From: an uncultured Desulfatiglans sp.
GTDB taxonomy: Bacteria; Desulfobacterota; DSM-4660; Desulfatiglandales; Desulfatiglandaceae
Reading direction: 5' to 3'
Assembly: GCA_900498135.1 (NCBI GenBank)
Contig: LR026961.1
Span: forward strand, 3,421,465 to 3,469,485
Length of the DNA stretch: 48,021 nucleotides
Below, in pieces: positions 8,531 through 18,657 of this stretch. Both the position numbers and the translations under genes were made by a program. The notes under the pieces were generated by a model that ran no database searches, was not told the DNA's origin, and was given only the letters and a program-made list of their open reading frames with translations. Each line of letters starts with the position of its first letter. Positions within the stretch are counted from its first letter, which is position 1.

Positions 8531-10669
8531 GTGGAGAAGGCGGCCTACATCTTGCTCTTGATCGTGCTCGTTCTGAGCATCCTGATGTTCGGCGCGGTGC
8601 ACACGTACATGTACACCCTCATGTCGCTCGGGGTGCTGGCGGCAACCGTTCTCCTGGTTTTGAGCGGGATCCGAAAGGATTACCGGTTCGGGGTGTATCG
8701 ATGGCGGGTGCCAAAAAACAGCCTGCATGCGGGGTTTATCCTGCTGCTGGCTTTTTTTGTTTTGCAGATGGTTCCCCTGCCGGAGGGGATTTTGGAGGCG
8801 CTCTCGCCCGGGGCCGCGGAGGTGGGCCGGAGGTCGATCCCCGCTGTTGAAATGGCGGCGGGGAGCGGCTGGTCTCCCCTTGCCGCTTATGGGTATCCGG
8901 TGCGGATGAGCCTTATCCGGTTGGTGGTGTATGGCTTCTTCTTTTTTGGGCTTTGTCAGACCCTCCAGTCGCGGCGGCGGATCGACGGGGTGGTTGTCGT
9001 TCTCTTGGCGGCGGGGTGTTTCGAGGCGTTGTATGGGCTGATCGAGACCTATTCCGGGTCGCACCATGTACTGTGGTACCGGATGGATTACGGCAAGGAG
9101 CGATTGAAGGGGACCTTTATCAACGGGAATCACTTTGCGGCCTTTATGGCCATGGGGGTGGTGCTGGCGGCGGGGTTCGCCGGGGCTTTTGCCTCCAGGG
9201 GGCGAAAAGTTCGAGGGGGGGATGAGAAACGGGGGCTGTCCGGGAAGCTCTCGGCCTTGATCGAAGGGGATGAGGCGTTGTCCAAGAGGGTCCTGATCGC
9301 TTTTGGAGGGGTGGTCATGGGGATCGGGCTGGTGTTTTCGGCCTCCCGGGGGGCTATCCTGAGCTGGGCCTGGGCCATGCTGGCGATGGGTGTTTTGTTT
9401 CTGCTGAAGAAGGGCTATCGGTGGAAGGGGGGCATTATCGCCGGCATCTTTGTGGTGGTTTGCGCCTATGCGGTCCAGATCGGGGTCGAGTATCCCCTGG
9501 AGCGGTTCATGCGGATCGAATCGGCGATCGAGAACCGCTCGCGCTATGCGGCCAGGACCATGGACCTGTTCGAGGACTTCAAGGCGTTTGGTGTGGGCGT
9601 CGGAAATTTCCAGTATGCCTTTCCCAAGTACCAGTCCGTGGTCGACAAGAAGAAGTTCTACCGGTATGCCCACAACGACTGGGCCCAGTACCTGGCGGAG
9701 GCGGGTGTGGCGGGGCTGGGGGTGCTGGTGGTTGGGTTCGGGATATACCTTTTCAAGACGCTGAGGCTGTGGAAAAGGCGGAACGATCCTTACGCGGTTT
9801 CGCTCGGGGTTGTGCCCGCGGCCGTTCTTGTGTACATCGCCGTCCACTCCTACGGGGAGTTCAGCCTGCACACCCCGGCGATTGCGCTGATCGCAGGCGC
9901 CGTTATGGCCATCGGATACGCGGCCCTGCACCTGGAGCGGCATCGCCGGCAAGACCGGATGAATGATATCTACTATGATCTGCCGCTCAAGTACCGGGGC
10001 GGGGTGGCGCTGGTTGTGATCTTCGGGTTGATTGGATGGGCGGGATGGTGGAGCGTCCGGCATTTTGCGGCTGAGGCGTACTGTAATACCGTGCCGAACA
10101 GCACCCTGAACCGGGATCAGGACCCTCCGGTCGAGTCTGTTCTCAAGGCGATTGCGTGGGACGGGGGGAATGCGGAGTATTGGTTCAAGCTCGCGGAACG
10201 GATGGGGGTCGAAGGCTCGGGGCGGGAAGGCGAAGGCGGTGGTGATGACGGGGCGGGCGGGCGCATAGCGGTGCTCGAGCAGGCGGTGCGGCTCAATCCG
10301 TTCGAGGCGCTCTATCATGTGCAACTGGGATGGGCCTACACGCACCGGTGGGAGGCGCCGGATTACCACAGCAAATGGCTCCCGGCGGCGGATGTCTCAA
10401 TGGACCGGGCGGCCTGGTTTGCCGGGGTCAAGAACCCGAGGCTGCATGTCGAGATGGGGAACTACTGGACCATGCGGTCGAAGACGGTGTATCCGAACGA
10501 CCCGCTCCACCAGGAGGCTTGGGGCAAGGCGTGCGGGCATTACCGGGAGGCGCTGCGGATCGAGGGGGCGGAGAGCAGGGAGGGAAAGCGGCTGCGGAAG
10601 GAGATCCGGGAACATGTGTGGAATGTCTATCCGGATGAGGGGATGATGGATGAGTGCCTCGGCAGGTGA
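8531..10669 (+). CDS. O-antigen ligase / Wzy-type polymerase with C-terminal soluble domain
   Basis: A 712-residue polytopic membrane protein with about 10-12 hydrophobic segments over residues 1-470, then a soluble C-terminal region of about 220 residues. The Wzy_C/O-antigen-ligase features are 'GTFINGNHFAAFMAMG' (about 194-209, in the catalytic periplasmic loop region) and 'SASRGAILSW' (about 270-280). It probably joins lipid-linked repeat units or ligates the chain to an acceptor at the periplasmic face. The C-terminal part has 'AVRLNPFEALYHVQLGWAY', which reads like tetratricopeptide helices and fits the Wzy-TPR architecture. Start is GTG 8531 with AAGGGG just upstream. It is the last gene of the operon and converges on the lipoprotein gene. 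Confidence 0.88.
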   Translation: MEKAAYILLLIVLVLSILMFGAVHTYMYTLMSLGVLAATVLLVLSGIRKDYRFGVYRWRVPKNSLHAGFILLLAFFVLQMVPLPEGILEALSPGAAEVGRRSIPAVEMAAGSGWSPLAAYGYPVRMSLIRLVVYGFFFFGLCQTLQSRRRIDGVVVVLLAAGCFEALYGLIETYSGSHHVLWYRMDYGKERLKGTFINGNHFAAFMAMGVVLAAGFAGAFASRGRKVRGGDEKRGLSGKLSALIEGDEALSKRVLIAFGGVVMGIGLVFSASRGAILSWAWAMLAMGVLFLLKKGYRWKGGIIAGIFVVVCAYAVQIGVEYPLERFMRIESAIENRSRYAARTMDLFEDFKAFGVGVGNFQYAFPKYQSVVDKKKFYRYAHNDWAQYLAEAGVAGLGVLVVGFGIYLFKTLRLWKRRNDPYAVSLGVVPAAVLVYIAVHSYGEFSLHTPAIALIAGAVMAIGYAALHLERHRRQDRMNDIYYDLPLKYRGGVALVVIFGLIGWAGWWSVRHFAAEAYCNTVPNSTLNRDQDPPVESVLKAIAWDGGNAEYWFKLAERMGVEGSGREGEGGGDDGAGGRIAVLEQAVRLNPFEALYHVQLGWAYTHRWEAPDYHSKWLPAADVSMDRAAWFAGVKNPRLHVEMGNYWTMRSKTVYPNDPLHQEAWGKACGHYREALRIEGAESREGKRLRKEIREHVWNVYPDEGMMDECLGR

Positions 10670-10688
10670 GGAGGGGGACGGTTGTCGG

Positions 10689-11171
10689 CTAGCGGAAGGG
10701 GCCGAGGACCTTCATTCTGATCTGTTCGTCATCGGAGCACCAAACTTCGTATCGGAGGCCGGCCTCGAGGGTGAGGCGGGCCTCTTCCGTCTCTTTGTAG
10801 GGGGCATCGGTCCTGGTCCAGCGCAGCTCGGTGCGCTCGGCCGGAAAATCCGATTCGCCGGGGACGATGGGGACGGTGGCGAGCTGTTTCCGCTCCTGGA
10901 GGCGGGAGTGGTAGAGTTTGGCCCTGAAGGCGTAGGTGCCGGGCAGGACGAGTATGCCGAGGTCGTCCAAGGGCAGATCGCGGACTTCATCCGGGGTGGG
11001 GATGCGGATGAAGACGGGCCGGTACTCCACGTTCTCGGTCTGGACGATCAGGGAGAGTTCCCGCTTGGGGCGATCCGGGCCCAGGTAGGCTTTTCTGGGG
11101 GCGAGGGAGCAGCCGAGGGCGCCCATGAGCAAGAGGAAGACAGATAGCATGGTTGTCGATCTGCGTTTCAT
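10689..11171 (-). CDS. Hypothetical lipoprotein
   Basis: A 160-residue protein with a clear lipoprotein signal: basic start (MKRRS), hydrophobic stretch, then lipobox 'ALGC' with Cys21 as the lipidation site. The mature part is polar, rich in beta-prone segments (for example 'LSLIVQTENVEYRPVFIRI'), and ends in 'IRMKVLGPFR'. I do not recognise the family. It probably sits in the periplasm anchored to the inner or outer membrane. Convergent with the polymerase gene (20 bp between stops) and divergent from the hybrid kinase gene. Confidence 0.7.
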   Translation of the reverse strand: MKRRSTTMLSVFLLLMGALGCSLAPRKAYLGPDRPKRELSLIVQTENVEYRPVFIRIPTPDEVRDLPLDDLGILVLPGTYAFRAKLYHSRLQERKQLATVPIVPGESDFPAERTELRWTRTDAPYKETEEARLTLEAGLRYEVWCSDDEQIRMKVLGPFR

Positions 11172-11411
11172 GTGAACCTCACCGGGCAGCGTGTGCGGGG
11201 AAATGGGGCACTATGCAAATGGATCGTCTTTAAATTAACATGATGAACCGGCTGCGGCAAGGATGGTGTTCGAATGTCGATAGGTGAGGACGATATAAGG
11301 GGGATGGTGCGGAGGGGTCTAGAGATCGAACCTGTGTGGGCGTGTGGTTGAAAGTTTCGGGCAGTGCAGGCATTGGGGGGAGCGCGTCAGAAGATTTTGT
11401 GCAAGAATTGA

Positions 11412-14400
11412 ATGACTGAAGGAGACGTTTTGGGGATCAGAAATACTCGGAAGGTCCTGGCGGTCACTGCGGGGGTCGTTTGGGTGCTCTGCATCGTCGG
11501 CTCGATTGTGTGGGGTCACAGGGAAATGGATCGGTCCCTGATGGCATTGGCCGAATGGGAGGCTGCCGCTTCGGTCGACAAGGATGGTGTATTCCGCAAG
11601 GGGGTGTCCAAGGGTGGGGGCGCCTATGTGCCACCGACGGAGGCGGCGGCGCCGAACCCTCTTTCCGCGTATGCCTTGGCGCTCGGCGACCATCGAGCCC
11701 AAGTGGTCATGGTGCACGGCGCAATCGGCGTTTTGGGGTTGGTCGGTTTGTGGCTGGGGGCTGCCATCCTGAAAAAGTCGGACAGGCAACTGAGGGAAAG
11801 CGAGGAGCGGATCCGCGGCATCGTCGAACATAGCACTTCCGTCTTCTATGCCTGCGATGCGAAGGGGGTTCCGACCTATCTGAGCCCCCAGATCGAAACG
11901 GTGCTCGGGTACACGCCGGAAGAGGCCATGGCCCGTTGGGGGGGCTTGATGACGGACAACCCCCTGAACCAGATTGCCGAGGAGCGGGCCGCGGCCGCTT
12001 TCGAGACGGGCGAGGCCCAACCGCCCTATGAGATCGAGGCCTTGCACAAGGCCGGCCATCCGGTCTGGCTGGAGTGCAGGCAGAGCCCTGTTGTCAAGGA
12101 CGGGCAGGTCGTGGGAATGGCTGGTTCCTGGAGGGATATCAGCGCGCGTAAGGCAGGCTTGGCGGCGCTCAGAAATCGCGAAGAGCGTCTGAGGCTGGCC
12201 CTGGAAGCCGCTGAATCGGCCACCTGGGATTTCGATGTGCCGAGCGACACGATGATCTATGATCGGCGCTGGTTCCGCATGCTCGGCTATGCGGCGGGCG
12301 AGATCAAACCCGATCTCCGCAGTTGGGAAGCGCTCGTCCACCGGGAGGACAAGTCGTATGTAATCGGGCGATTTCATGCTCACTTGGTGGGTATGACGCA
12401 GATTTACGAGACGGAGCATCGGCTCCGCCACAAGTCGGGCGATTGGATCTGGGTGCTGGACAGGGGGCGCGTGACGGAACGCGACTCGGAGGGGCGGCCT
12501 TTGCGGGTCTGCGGCACGCTGATGGATATCACCGCCCGCAAGCACGCCGAGCGTATGACGCAGATCCAGCTCGATCTGATCGAATTCACGGCCGACCACA
12601 GTCTGGATGAGGTGTTGAAGCGTGCCTTGGACGAGATCAGCACGTTCGTGCGGAGCCCGACGGCCTTTTTCGCCCTCGTGGCGGCCGACCAGAAATCCAT
12701 CTCGCTTCAAGAATGGTCGCCTTCGACCACGGAGATTTGCTGGGTGGAGGCGAAGCAACTGCACTGCACCCTCGATCGGGCCGGCGTCTGGGCGGATTGC
12801 GTTTTGGCGAAAAACCCCGTGATCCACAACGACTATCAGGCCCTGCCCCGCAAAAAGGGGCTGCCGGAGGGCCATCCCGAACTGGTCCGGGAGTTACTGG
12901 TGCCGGTGCTGCGGAAAGACAGCGTCGTCGCGATCCTCGGTGTGGGCAACAAGCCCGTGCCTTACACGGAAGAAGACGCCGAACGGGTGGCGGCTTTGGC
13001 CGATGTGACGTGGGAGACCATCGAGCGCAAGCGGGTCGACGAGAGGCTGCGGGAGAGCGAAGAACTGCAGAAGGCTATGATCGAGTGCTCGCCCTTGGCG
13101 CTGTATGCCTTCGACCTGGAGGGTGGTGTCCTCTCATGGAACGCTTCGGCGGAAAGGTTGTTCGGCTGGAGCGCCGATGAGGTCGTCGGGAAGCCGCTGC
13201 CCACCGTTCCGGAGGAGAAGGCGCGCGAGTTCGAGGCGATCCGGAGGCGGGTCGCCGAGGGGGAGGTGATCTCGGGCCTCGAGGTCGTCCGGCGGAAGAA
13301 GGACGGGGTGCGCTTCGATGGGAGGCTGTCCGTTGCACCGATTCGTGATATCGATGGAGAGCTCGTCGGGTTCATGGCCAGCATGGAGGATGTGACCGTA
13401 TGGAAGGAGGCGGAGAAGGAGAGGAAGGAGCTTTCGGAACAGCTTTCGCAGGCCCAGAAGCTCGAGTCCGTGGGGCGTCTGGCGGGGGGTGTCGCCCACG
13501 ATTTCAACAACATGCTGAGCGTGATCCTGGGGCACGCTGAAATCCTGCTGGGAAAGCTCGAGCCGGGCGACCGCATGGCGGCGGGTCTGCGGGAGATTCA
13601 GGGGGCTGCCGAGCGGTCTGCGCTCTTGACGCGGCAGTTGCTCGCCTTTGCGAGGAAACAGGTCGTGGAGCCCAGGGTCCTCAGTTTGAACGAAACGGTG
13701 GAACCCCTCCTGAAGATGCTGCGCCGGTTGATCGGGGAGGACATCGCCCTGCTCTGGCACCCGGGGAGGAATCTCTGGCCGATCCTGATCGACCCGTCGC
13801 AGGTCGATCAGATACTGGCGAACCTGTGCGTAAACGCCCGGGATGCCATCGAGGATGTCGGGGAGATCGTCATCGAAACGCGGAATGTCCATCTGGTGGC
13901 CGCGCAATACGACGATCACCCGGAGGCTGTCTCCGGCGAGTATGTCCTGTTGTCTGTGAGCGATGACGGCTGCGGCGTGGACAAGGAGGCCCTGCCGTAT
14001 CTGTTCGAGCCGTTTTTCACGACGAAAGAGGTCGGCAAGGGGACCGGGCTCGGCCTGCCCACCGTGTACGGCATCGTGCGGCAGAACGGGGGCTGGATCG
14101 ATGTGCAGAGCGAATCCGGGAAGGGCGCCATCTTCAAGATCTATCTTCCGCGCCACTGCGGGGAGGAGATGCAACCGCAGGAAGCGGTGTTGGACGCCTC
14201 GCTCCCGCGCGGCAGCGAGACCATTCTTCTGGTCGAGGACGAGCCTGCGCCGCTCCGAATGACGGCCAGGATGCTTGCGGGGTTGGGCTATCGCGTGCTG
14301 AGCGCTTCTTCGCCCGAAGAAGCCATCATGCTCGCGCACAAGCATGCAGACGAAATAGACCTGCTCCTCACGGATGTGGTGATGCCGGGGATGAACGGGA

Positions 14401-14582
14401 AGAATCTGGCAGATAAAATCCTGTCGACGCACCCCGGTCTCGTCTGCCTCTTCATGTCTGGATACACCGCCGATGTCATCGCTCACCACGGGATGATCCA
14501 CGAGGGGATCGCATTCATCCAGAAGCCGTTCACCATGAAGGATCTTGCGGTCAAGATCCGCCTATTGTTCGATCAGGACTGA
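11412..14582 (+). CDS. Membrane hybrid histidine kinase (PAS-PAS-GAF-PAS-HisKA-HATPase-REC)
   Basis: A 1056-residue sensor kinase. Transmembrane helices at about residues 14-35 and 97-120 bracket a short periplasmic loop. Three PAS domains (about 125-248, 253-378, 545-668) and one GAF-like domain (about 385-535) follow. The HisKA domain has phosphoacceptor His696 in 'GGVAHDFNN', then HATPase_c (about 800-915, with the N box NARDA and the 'GTGLGL' lid), and a C-terminal receiver whose phosphoacceptor is about Asp988 in 'LLTDVVMPG'. The HDFNN type of H-box often belongs to kinases with an attached receiver and no dedicated partner. A second hybrid kinase begins 23 bp downstream. The signal is unknown. 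Confidence 0.93.
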   Translation: MTEGDVLGIRNTRKVLAVTAGVVWVLCIVGSIVWGHREMDRSLMALAEWEAAASVDKDGVFRKGVSKGGGAYVPPTEAAAPNPLSAYALALGDHRAQVVMVHGAIGVLGLVGLWLGAAILKKSDRQLRESEERIRGIVEHSTSVFYACDAKGVPTYLSPQIETVLGYTPEEAMARWGGLMTDNPLNQIAEERAAAAFETGEAQPPYEIEALHKAGHPVWLECRQSPVVKDGQVVGMAGSWRDISARKAGLAALRNREERLRLALEAAESATWDFDVPSDTMIYDRRWFRMLGYAAGEIKPDLRSWEALVHREDKSYVIGRFHAHLVGMTQIYETEHRLRHKSGDWIWVLDRGRVTERDSEGRPLRVCGTLMDITARKHAERMTQIQLDLIEFTADHSLDEVLKRALDEISTFVRSPTAFFALVAADQKSISLQEWSPSTTEICWVEAKQLHCTLDRAGVWADCVLAKNPVIHNDYQALPRKKGLPEGHPELVRELLVPVLRKDSVVAILGVGNKPVPYTEEDAERVAALADVTWETIERKRVDERLRESEELQKAMIECSPLALYAFDLEGGVLSWNASAERLFGWSADEVVGKPLPTVPEEKAREFEAIRRRVAEGEVISGLEVVRRKKDGVRFDGRLSVAPIRDIDGELVGFMASMEDVTVWKEAEKERKELSEQLSQAQKLESVGRLAGGVAHDFNNMLSVILGHAEILLGKLEPGDRMAAGLREIQGAAERSALLTRQLLAFARKQVVEPRVLSLNETVEPLLKMLRRLIGEDIALLWHPGRNLWPILIDPSQVDQILANLCVNARDAIEDVGEIVIETRNVHLVAAQYDDHPEAVSGEYVLLSVSDDGCGVDKEALPYLFEPFFTTKEVGKGTGLGLPTVYGIVRQNGGWIDVQSESGKGAIFKIYLPRHCGEEMQPQEAVLDASLPRGSETILLVEDEPAPLRMTARMLAGLGYRVLSASSPEEAIMLAHKHADEIDLLLTDVVMPGMNGKNLADKILSTHPGLVCLFMSGYTADVIAHHGMIHEGIAFIQKPFTMKDLAVKIRLLFDQD

Positions 14583-14605
14583 ACGAACGACCTTGCGAGG
14601 TTGAC

Positions 14606-17458
14606 ATGACGACGCTTGTTGTTGTGGCGGCAGTTGTGGTTCTGCTGCTGGCGGTCCATCTCTGGTACCTCCGCCGGGTGCGTGCGGCGGGGGAGGAGCT
14701 GCGTCGATCTGAGGAGAAGTACCGCGTGCTGGTGGAGCATGCGAACGACGGGATTTTTGTCGCCCAGGACGGCCGGTTCGAGTTCGGGAATCCAAAGGCC
14801 TTGGAACTGATCGGGTACGACGCAAAGACGCTGCGGGGGCGCAGCTTCGCCGAGCTCATCCACCCCGAGGACCGGGCGATGGTGGTTGAGCGGCATTTTC
14901 AACGGTTGAAGAACGAAAATCCACCGGAAAGCTACCCCTTCCGGATCCTCCGCCAGGACGGCTCGGTCAGGTGGGTCCACCTGAAGACGGTGCGGATCGA
15001 CTGGGAAGGCAGGCCTGCGACGCTCAATCTGCTCGAGGATTTCACGGAGAAGAAGGCGGCGCAGGACGCGCTCGCGGAGCGCGAGGCGATGTACCGGAGT
15101 CTGGTCGAGCGCGCGAACGACGGCATCATCATCATCCAGGACGAGCGGATCGAGCTGTGCAACAGCATGTTCGCCGGCTGGGTGGGCTGTTCGAAGGCGG
15201 AAATCGAGGGCCGGCCGTTTACGGAGTTTTTGAGGGAAGAGGATGTCGTTGTGGCCCTCGAACGCTACCGGAGCCGGATGGCCGGAAGGGCGGTCGAGAG
15301 GCTCATCGAGCATGAACTTCCCTGCAGGGGTGGAGGGTTTAGGAATGTCGAGGTCAACGCCGGCCTGATCCAGTACCAGGGGGCGCTGGCCAACCTGGCC
15401 ATCCTGCGCGACATCACCAGGCGCAAGAAGACCATCACCGAGCTGCGGAACAAGCAGGCCGAACTCGAGCAGATCTTCGAGGCGATGCCCGACGCCCTGG
15501 TCTACACGGACACCGAGCGGAGGATCCTCCAGGTCAACCCGGCCTTCACGCGGATCTTCGGATGGGAGGCCTGGGAGGTGCTGGGCAGGTCGACGCGCTT
15601 CCTCTACCCGGACGAGGAGTCCTTCCTCGAGCACGGCAAGCTGCACTACAACCGGGAGGTCACTTATGTCGTCGATTCCTACGAACTCGTGACCCGGCGG
15701 AAGGACGGGGGCGCGTTCCTTGCCGAGGTGGTGGCTGCGCCGGTGCGCGACGCGGAAGGGAAGATCGCCGGGCTCCTCTCCCTGGTGCGGGACATCTCCG
15801 GGCGGAGGGAGGCGGAGGAGCGGATCGAGCACCTGAACCGGGTGCTCCACGCCCTGCGGGAGGTGACGCGGTGGATTGGAAGAGAGACGGATCCGCAGCG
15901 GCTGACGGAGGCCGTCTGCCATATCCTGGTGACCTGGCGGAGCTACAGGGCGGCGCTGATCGCGCTCCAGCCCCAGGGGGAGGGTATGCCCTTCAGCGTG
16001 GCGACGGCGGGGGAGGAGGCGGCCCTGGAGCGGTGGGTCGCGAAGGCCCTGAACGGCGAGATACGGGATTGGATTGGGGAAGGCTCCGGGGAGGACTCCT
16101 CGGGCGGGCGGGAGGATTGTCTGTGCAGCCGGATCCAGCATGGGTCGACCCTTTACGGGTATGTGCTCGTGGTCCGCGGGAGGGGCCATGCGGTCGACGA
16201 GGAGGAGCGGACGCTTTTCTGTGACATGGCCGCCGATCTGGCCCATGCCCTCGACGCGATCGCCCAGGGCAGGGCTGCGGTCGAGGCGAGGAAGGAGGCC
16301 GCGCACCTCGAGAAGCAGTTCTACATGGCGCAGAAGCTCGAGGCGGTGGGGCGGCTGGCGGGCGGGATCGCCCACGACTTCAGCAATGTGGTGACGGTTA
16401 TCGAGCTTTATGTCGATCTCCTGGAGAGCGGGCTGCCGGAGACCGAGCCGCTGCGCGCTACAACGGCATCTGTCCGGGAGGCCTGCGGCAGGGCCTCGCG
16501 GCTGACGCGGCAGCTGCTCACCTTCAGCCGCGGCCAGGTCCTGCAGGTGGAGCATATGAACCTGAACGACCTGATCGAGCAGATGATGAACATGCTGCGC
16601 CCCATGGTCAGGGAAGACATCTCGATCCGGTTCGTGCCCGCAGAGGGGCTCGAGCGCATCAAGGCCAACCCGGGGCAGATCGAGCAGGTCGTCATGAACC
16701 TGGTGGTCAATGCGCGGGATGCGATGCCGGACGGGGGCGAGATCGTGATCGAGACCCGCAGCGTGGAACTCGACGAGGAGTATGCCGCGCGGCACGTGGG
16801 GGTGCGGCCGGGCGCGTATGTCATGCTGGCGGTGAGCGATACGGGATCGGGGATCCCGAAGGAGGTCATGGGGCGGATCTTCGAACCGTTTTTCACGACC
16901 AAGAAGCCCGGCTTCGGCACCGGCCTGGGGCTGTCGACCGTCTACGGGATCGTGAAGCAGAGCGGCGGGAACATCTGGGCCTACAGCGAGCCGGGGCAGG
17001 GGACCACCTTCAAGGTGTACCTGCCGCAGACGGCCGAGGGGGAAGCGGTGCGGCGCACGGAGAACCAGCCGCTCGAGTTTTACGGGTCCGAGACCATTCT
17101 CCTCGTGGAAAACGAGGAGTGGCTCCTCGAACTGGTCGAATACATGCTGAAAGTGGCAGGCTACAAGGTCCTCGCGGCCGGGAGCGGAGAAGAGGCGCTT
17201 CGGGTGGCCGAGGAGTTCGGTGGACCGGTGGACCTGCTGCTGACCGACGTCGTGATGCCCGGCCTCAGCGGCCAGGAGACCGCCGAGCGATTCAAGGAGC
17301 GGTATCCGGAGGCGAAGGTCCTCTACATGTCCGGCTACAGCGAGGAGATCGTCTTCCGGGGAAACGGGGAAGGGGAGAAGACCCTTTTCATCTCCAAGCC
17401 CTTCACGGCGGCCGAACTGGCGCGCAAGCTGCGGGAGGTGCTGGGGGAGGTCCCTTAG
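14606..17458 (+). CDS. Hybrid histidine kinase (3 PAS, GAF-like, HisKA, HATPase, REC)
   Basis: A 950-residue kinase. A single N-terminal hydrophobic helix (about 3-22) anchors it. PAS domains lie at about 33-155, 160-275 and 288-402, and a GAF-like region at about 410-555. The phosphoacceptor is His590 in 'GGIAHDFSN', followed by HATPase_c and a C-terminal receiver with phosphoacceptor about Asp881 ('LLTDVVMPG'). One of the conserved N-terminal acidic residues of the receiver is Asn ('LVENEEW' instead of 'VEDE'), which could weaken Mg binding. It is probably co-transcribed with the preceding kinase. Part of its last codons and 3' flank is duplicated as a scar at about 21.2 kb. Confidence 0.93.
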   Translation: MTTLVVVAAVVVLLLAVHLWYLRRVRAAGEELRRSEEKYRVLVEHANDGIFVAQDGRFEFGNPKALELIGYDAKTLRGRSFAELIHPEDRAMVVERHFQRLKNENPPESYPFRILRQDGSVRWVHLKTVRIDWEGRPATLNLLEDFTEKKAAQDALAEREAMYRSLVERANDGIIIIQDERIELCNSMFAGWVGCSKAEIEGRPFTEFLREEDVVVALERYRSRMAGRAVERLIEHELPCRGGGFRNVEVNAGLIQYQGALANLAILRDITRRKKTITELRNKQAELEQIFEAMPDALVYTDTERRILQVNPAFTRIFGWEAWEVLGRSTRFLYPDEESFLEHGKLHYNREVTYVVDSYELVTRRKDGGAFLAEVVAAPVRDAEGKIAGLLSLVRDISGRREAEERIEHLNRVLHALREVTRWIGRETDPQRLTEAVCHILVTWRSYRAALIALQPQGEGMPFSVATAGEEAALERWVAKALNGEIRDWIGEGSGEDSSGGREDCLCSRIQHGSTLYGYVLVVRGRGHAVDEEERTLFCDMAADLAHALDAIAQGRAAVEARKEAAHLEKQFYMAQKLEAVGRLAGGIAHDFSNVVTVIELYVDLLESGLPETEPLRATTASVREACGRASRLTRQLLTFSRGQVLQVEHMNLNDLIEQMMNMLRPMVREDISIRFVPAEGLERIKANPGQIEQVVMNLVVNARDAMPDGGEIVIETRSVELDEEYAARHVGVRPGAYVMLAVSDTGSGIPKEVMGRIFEPFFTTKKPGFGTGLGLSTVYGIVKQSGGNIWAYSEPGQGTTFKVYLPQTAEGEAVRRTENQPLEFYGSETILLVENEEWLLELVEYMLKVAGYKVLAAGSGEEALRVAEEFGGPVDLLLTDVVMPGLSGQETAERFKERYPEAKVLYMSGYSEEIVFRGNGEGEKTLFISKPFTAAELARKLREVLGEVP

Positions 17459-17710
17459 CGGACAAGGGGGCGGCGCACCGGTTTCTCCGACCGGGTTCCC
17501 GGCGGTGTCTCAGAGTTCAGACCGTTTATCCGGAGAATCGGCGCGTTATACCCTGAAAGACCTCGCTCCGGTGCGATCCCCCGGACGTCGAAAAGACAGG
17601 ATGATTTGGATGGATGCCTGCGGTGGGATGAGTGGTTTACCCAAGAATGAATAGGAGGTCTCTTTCCGCGGACTCACTCGCTGGATACGTGAGCTAAAGG
17701 CCGATTTCTC

Positions 17711-17998
17711 TTAGGCGAGTTCCAGTTTCAGGGTTCTACCGACCGCATGAGCTGCTTTTCTGAGGGTGTGTAACGTAACCGATTCATTGACAGGGTCCAA
17801 GAGCCTGTCGAGAGACGATCGGCTCGTTTTCATTCTCTTGGCCATTTCCGATTTCGATAGGTTGTTTCTTTTCATCTCCTGTTCTATTTGCCATGCCAGG
17901 ACCCTTTTGATAGCGGTCTCCGTGCATTCTTCAAAGATCCCTTCCTCCTTAAGAAAGTCATTGAAGCTCCCACCCAGATTCTTGTGCTTGTCATTCAT
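17711..17998 (-). CDS. higA: HTH (XRE-type) antitoxin, HigA-like
   Basis: A 95-residue protein with a helix-turn-helix in the C-terminal half ('LSKSEMAKRMKTSRSSLDRLL'). It follows the toxin gene and overlaps it by 8 bp (ATG 17998, toxin stop 17991-17993). An upstream in-frame start six codons earlier (18016) is possible but lies deeper inside the toxin gene. The toxin-first order and overlap fit the HigBA arrangement. It is expected to neutralise the toxin and repress the shared promoter at 18365-18393. Confidence 0.82.
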   Translation of the reverse strand: MNDKHKNLGGSFNDFLKEEGIFEECTETAIKRVLAWQIEQEMKRNNLSKSEMAKRMKTSRSSLDRLLDPVNESVTLHTLRKAAHAVGRTLKLELA

Positions 17999-18356
17999 TC
18001 GATTTCTCCTTCTCAAAATGGGCCATACGCTGTTTGGCGGTCCTCAGATCATTTAGCGGTGTTTTAGGACTCTTTTTGATGAAACCATGCAGTAAGATCA
18101 TCATTTGCCCGCTTACCGTGAAGAGTACTCTTGAAATCCGGCTACTTGATAGATCAGAGCGGACTTCCCATAGACCGGTATCAATCTTTCTCACGAGTGG
18201 CATGCCCATCGGCCATCCCAGCTCAACCGTGCGCATATCCTCACCGATAGTCTTCCTGTCAGCGGGTGTCAATTCCTTAAGCCACTCCTTGACCGGTATT
18301 CTCCCCTGATCAGTCATATAAAACTGAACATCGATGATTTTTCTTGTCCGCGCCAT
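17991..18356 (-). CDS. higB: RelE/HigB superfamily toxin (Gp49-like)
   Basis: A 121-residue toxin-like protein of the phage-derived Gp49/HigB family. It has a family-typical N-terminus ('IIDVQFYMTDQGRIPVKEWLKEL'-type layout), a central 'MPLVRKIDTGLWEVRSDL', and a hydrophobic strand before 'LLHGFIKKSPKTP', the usual basic C-terminal segment. Members cleave mRNA on the ribosome. There is no Shine-Dalgarno sequence before ATG 18356, and the best promoter would start transcription only 2-3 nt upstream, so a leaderless message is likely. It forms an operon with the HTH antitoxin downstream. Confidence 0.85.
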   Translation of the reverse strand: MARTRKIIDVQFYMTDQGRIPVKEWLKELTPADRKTIGEDMRTVELGWPMGMPLVRKIDTGLWEVRSDLSSSRISRVLFTVSGQMMILLHGFIKKSPKTPLNDLRTAKQRMAHFEKEKSNE

Positions 18357-18364
18357 GCGTAAGA

Positions 18365-18393
18365 AATGTACCTATTATGGGGCATTTTGTCAA
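18365..18393 (-). promoter_or_regulatory. Promoter of higBA (sigma70-like)
   Basis: On the minus strand, -35 TTGACA (18388-18393), a 17-bp spacer and -10 TACATT (18365-18370). The expected start point lies about 2-3 nt before the higB ATG, giving a leaderless mRNA. Confidence 0.55.
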
Positions 18394-18490
18394 GAAAGAT
18401 ATTGTGTAAATGGGGGCCGTAGCCAACGTTCGGAAAGTGTCTGCTGAGGCAGGACTGAGGGGGTGGCTTCCGCCTCAGTAGTTAACTGCT

Positions 18491-18636
18491 CGCCCCACGC
18501 TCTCGGCAAGAATCAGCCCATCGAACTCGCCCAGCATCTGCCTTCCAGCCGAGAGGCCTTTCAGCTCCCGCTTCAAAGTTGAGATAAACCGTCCGCTTCC
18601 TGGGAATGCCCTCCTTCTCGAGATCGGACATGAGCT
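18491..18636 (-). pseudogene. Internally deleted remnant of the second DUF4143-type ATPase
   Basis: Two blocks match the intact ATPase gene at 21415-22692. Bases about 18491-18570 correspond to its 3' part (near 21479-21558), and 18572-18636 to its 5' part (near 22489-22543, encoding the 'MSDLEKEGIPRKR' region). About 930 bp between them are missing. No full domain remains. The remnant abuts the truncated copy of the sigma-54 activator at 18658. Confidence 0.75.
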
Positions 18637-18657
18637 CGTGAGGGTGGGCGAATGCCT

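Noticed and set aside
14573-16795. 740-codon open frame antisense to the second hybrid kinase, and similar long antisense frames (8405-10369, 37580-39679, 45079-46836)
   Set aside because: They mirror real genes with clear domains. The translations are rich in Pro, Arg, His and Gln with no recognisable motifs, as expected from GC-rich DNA.
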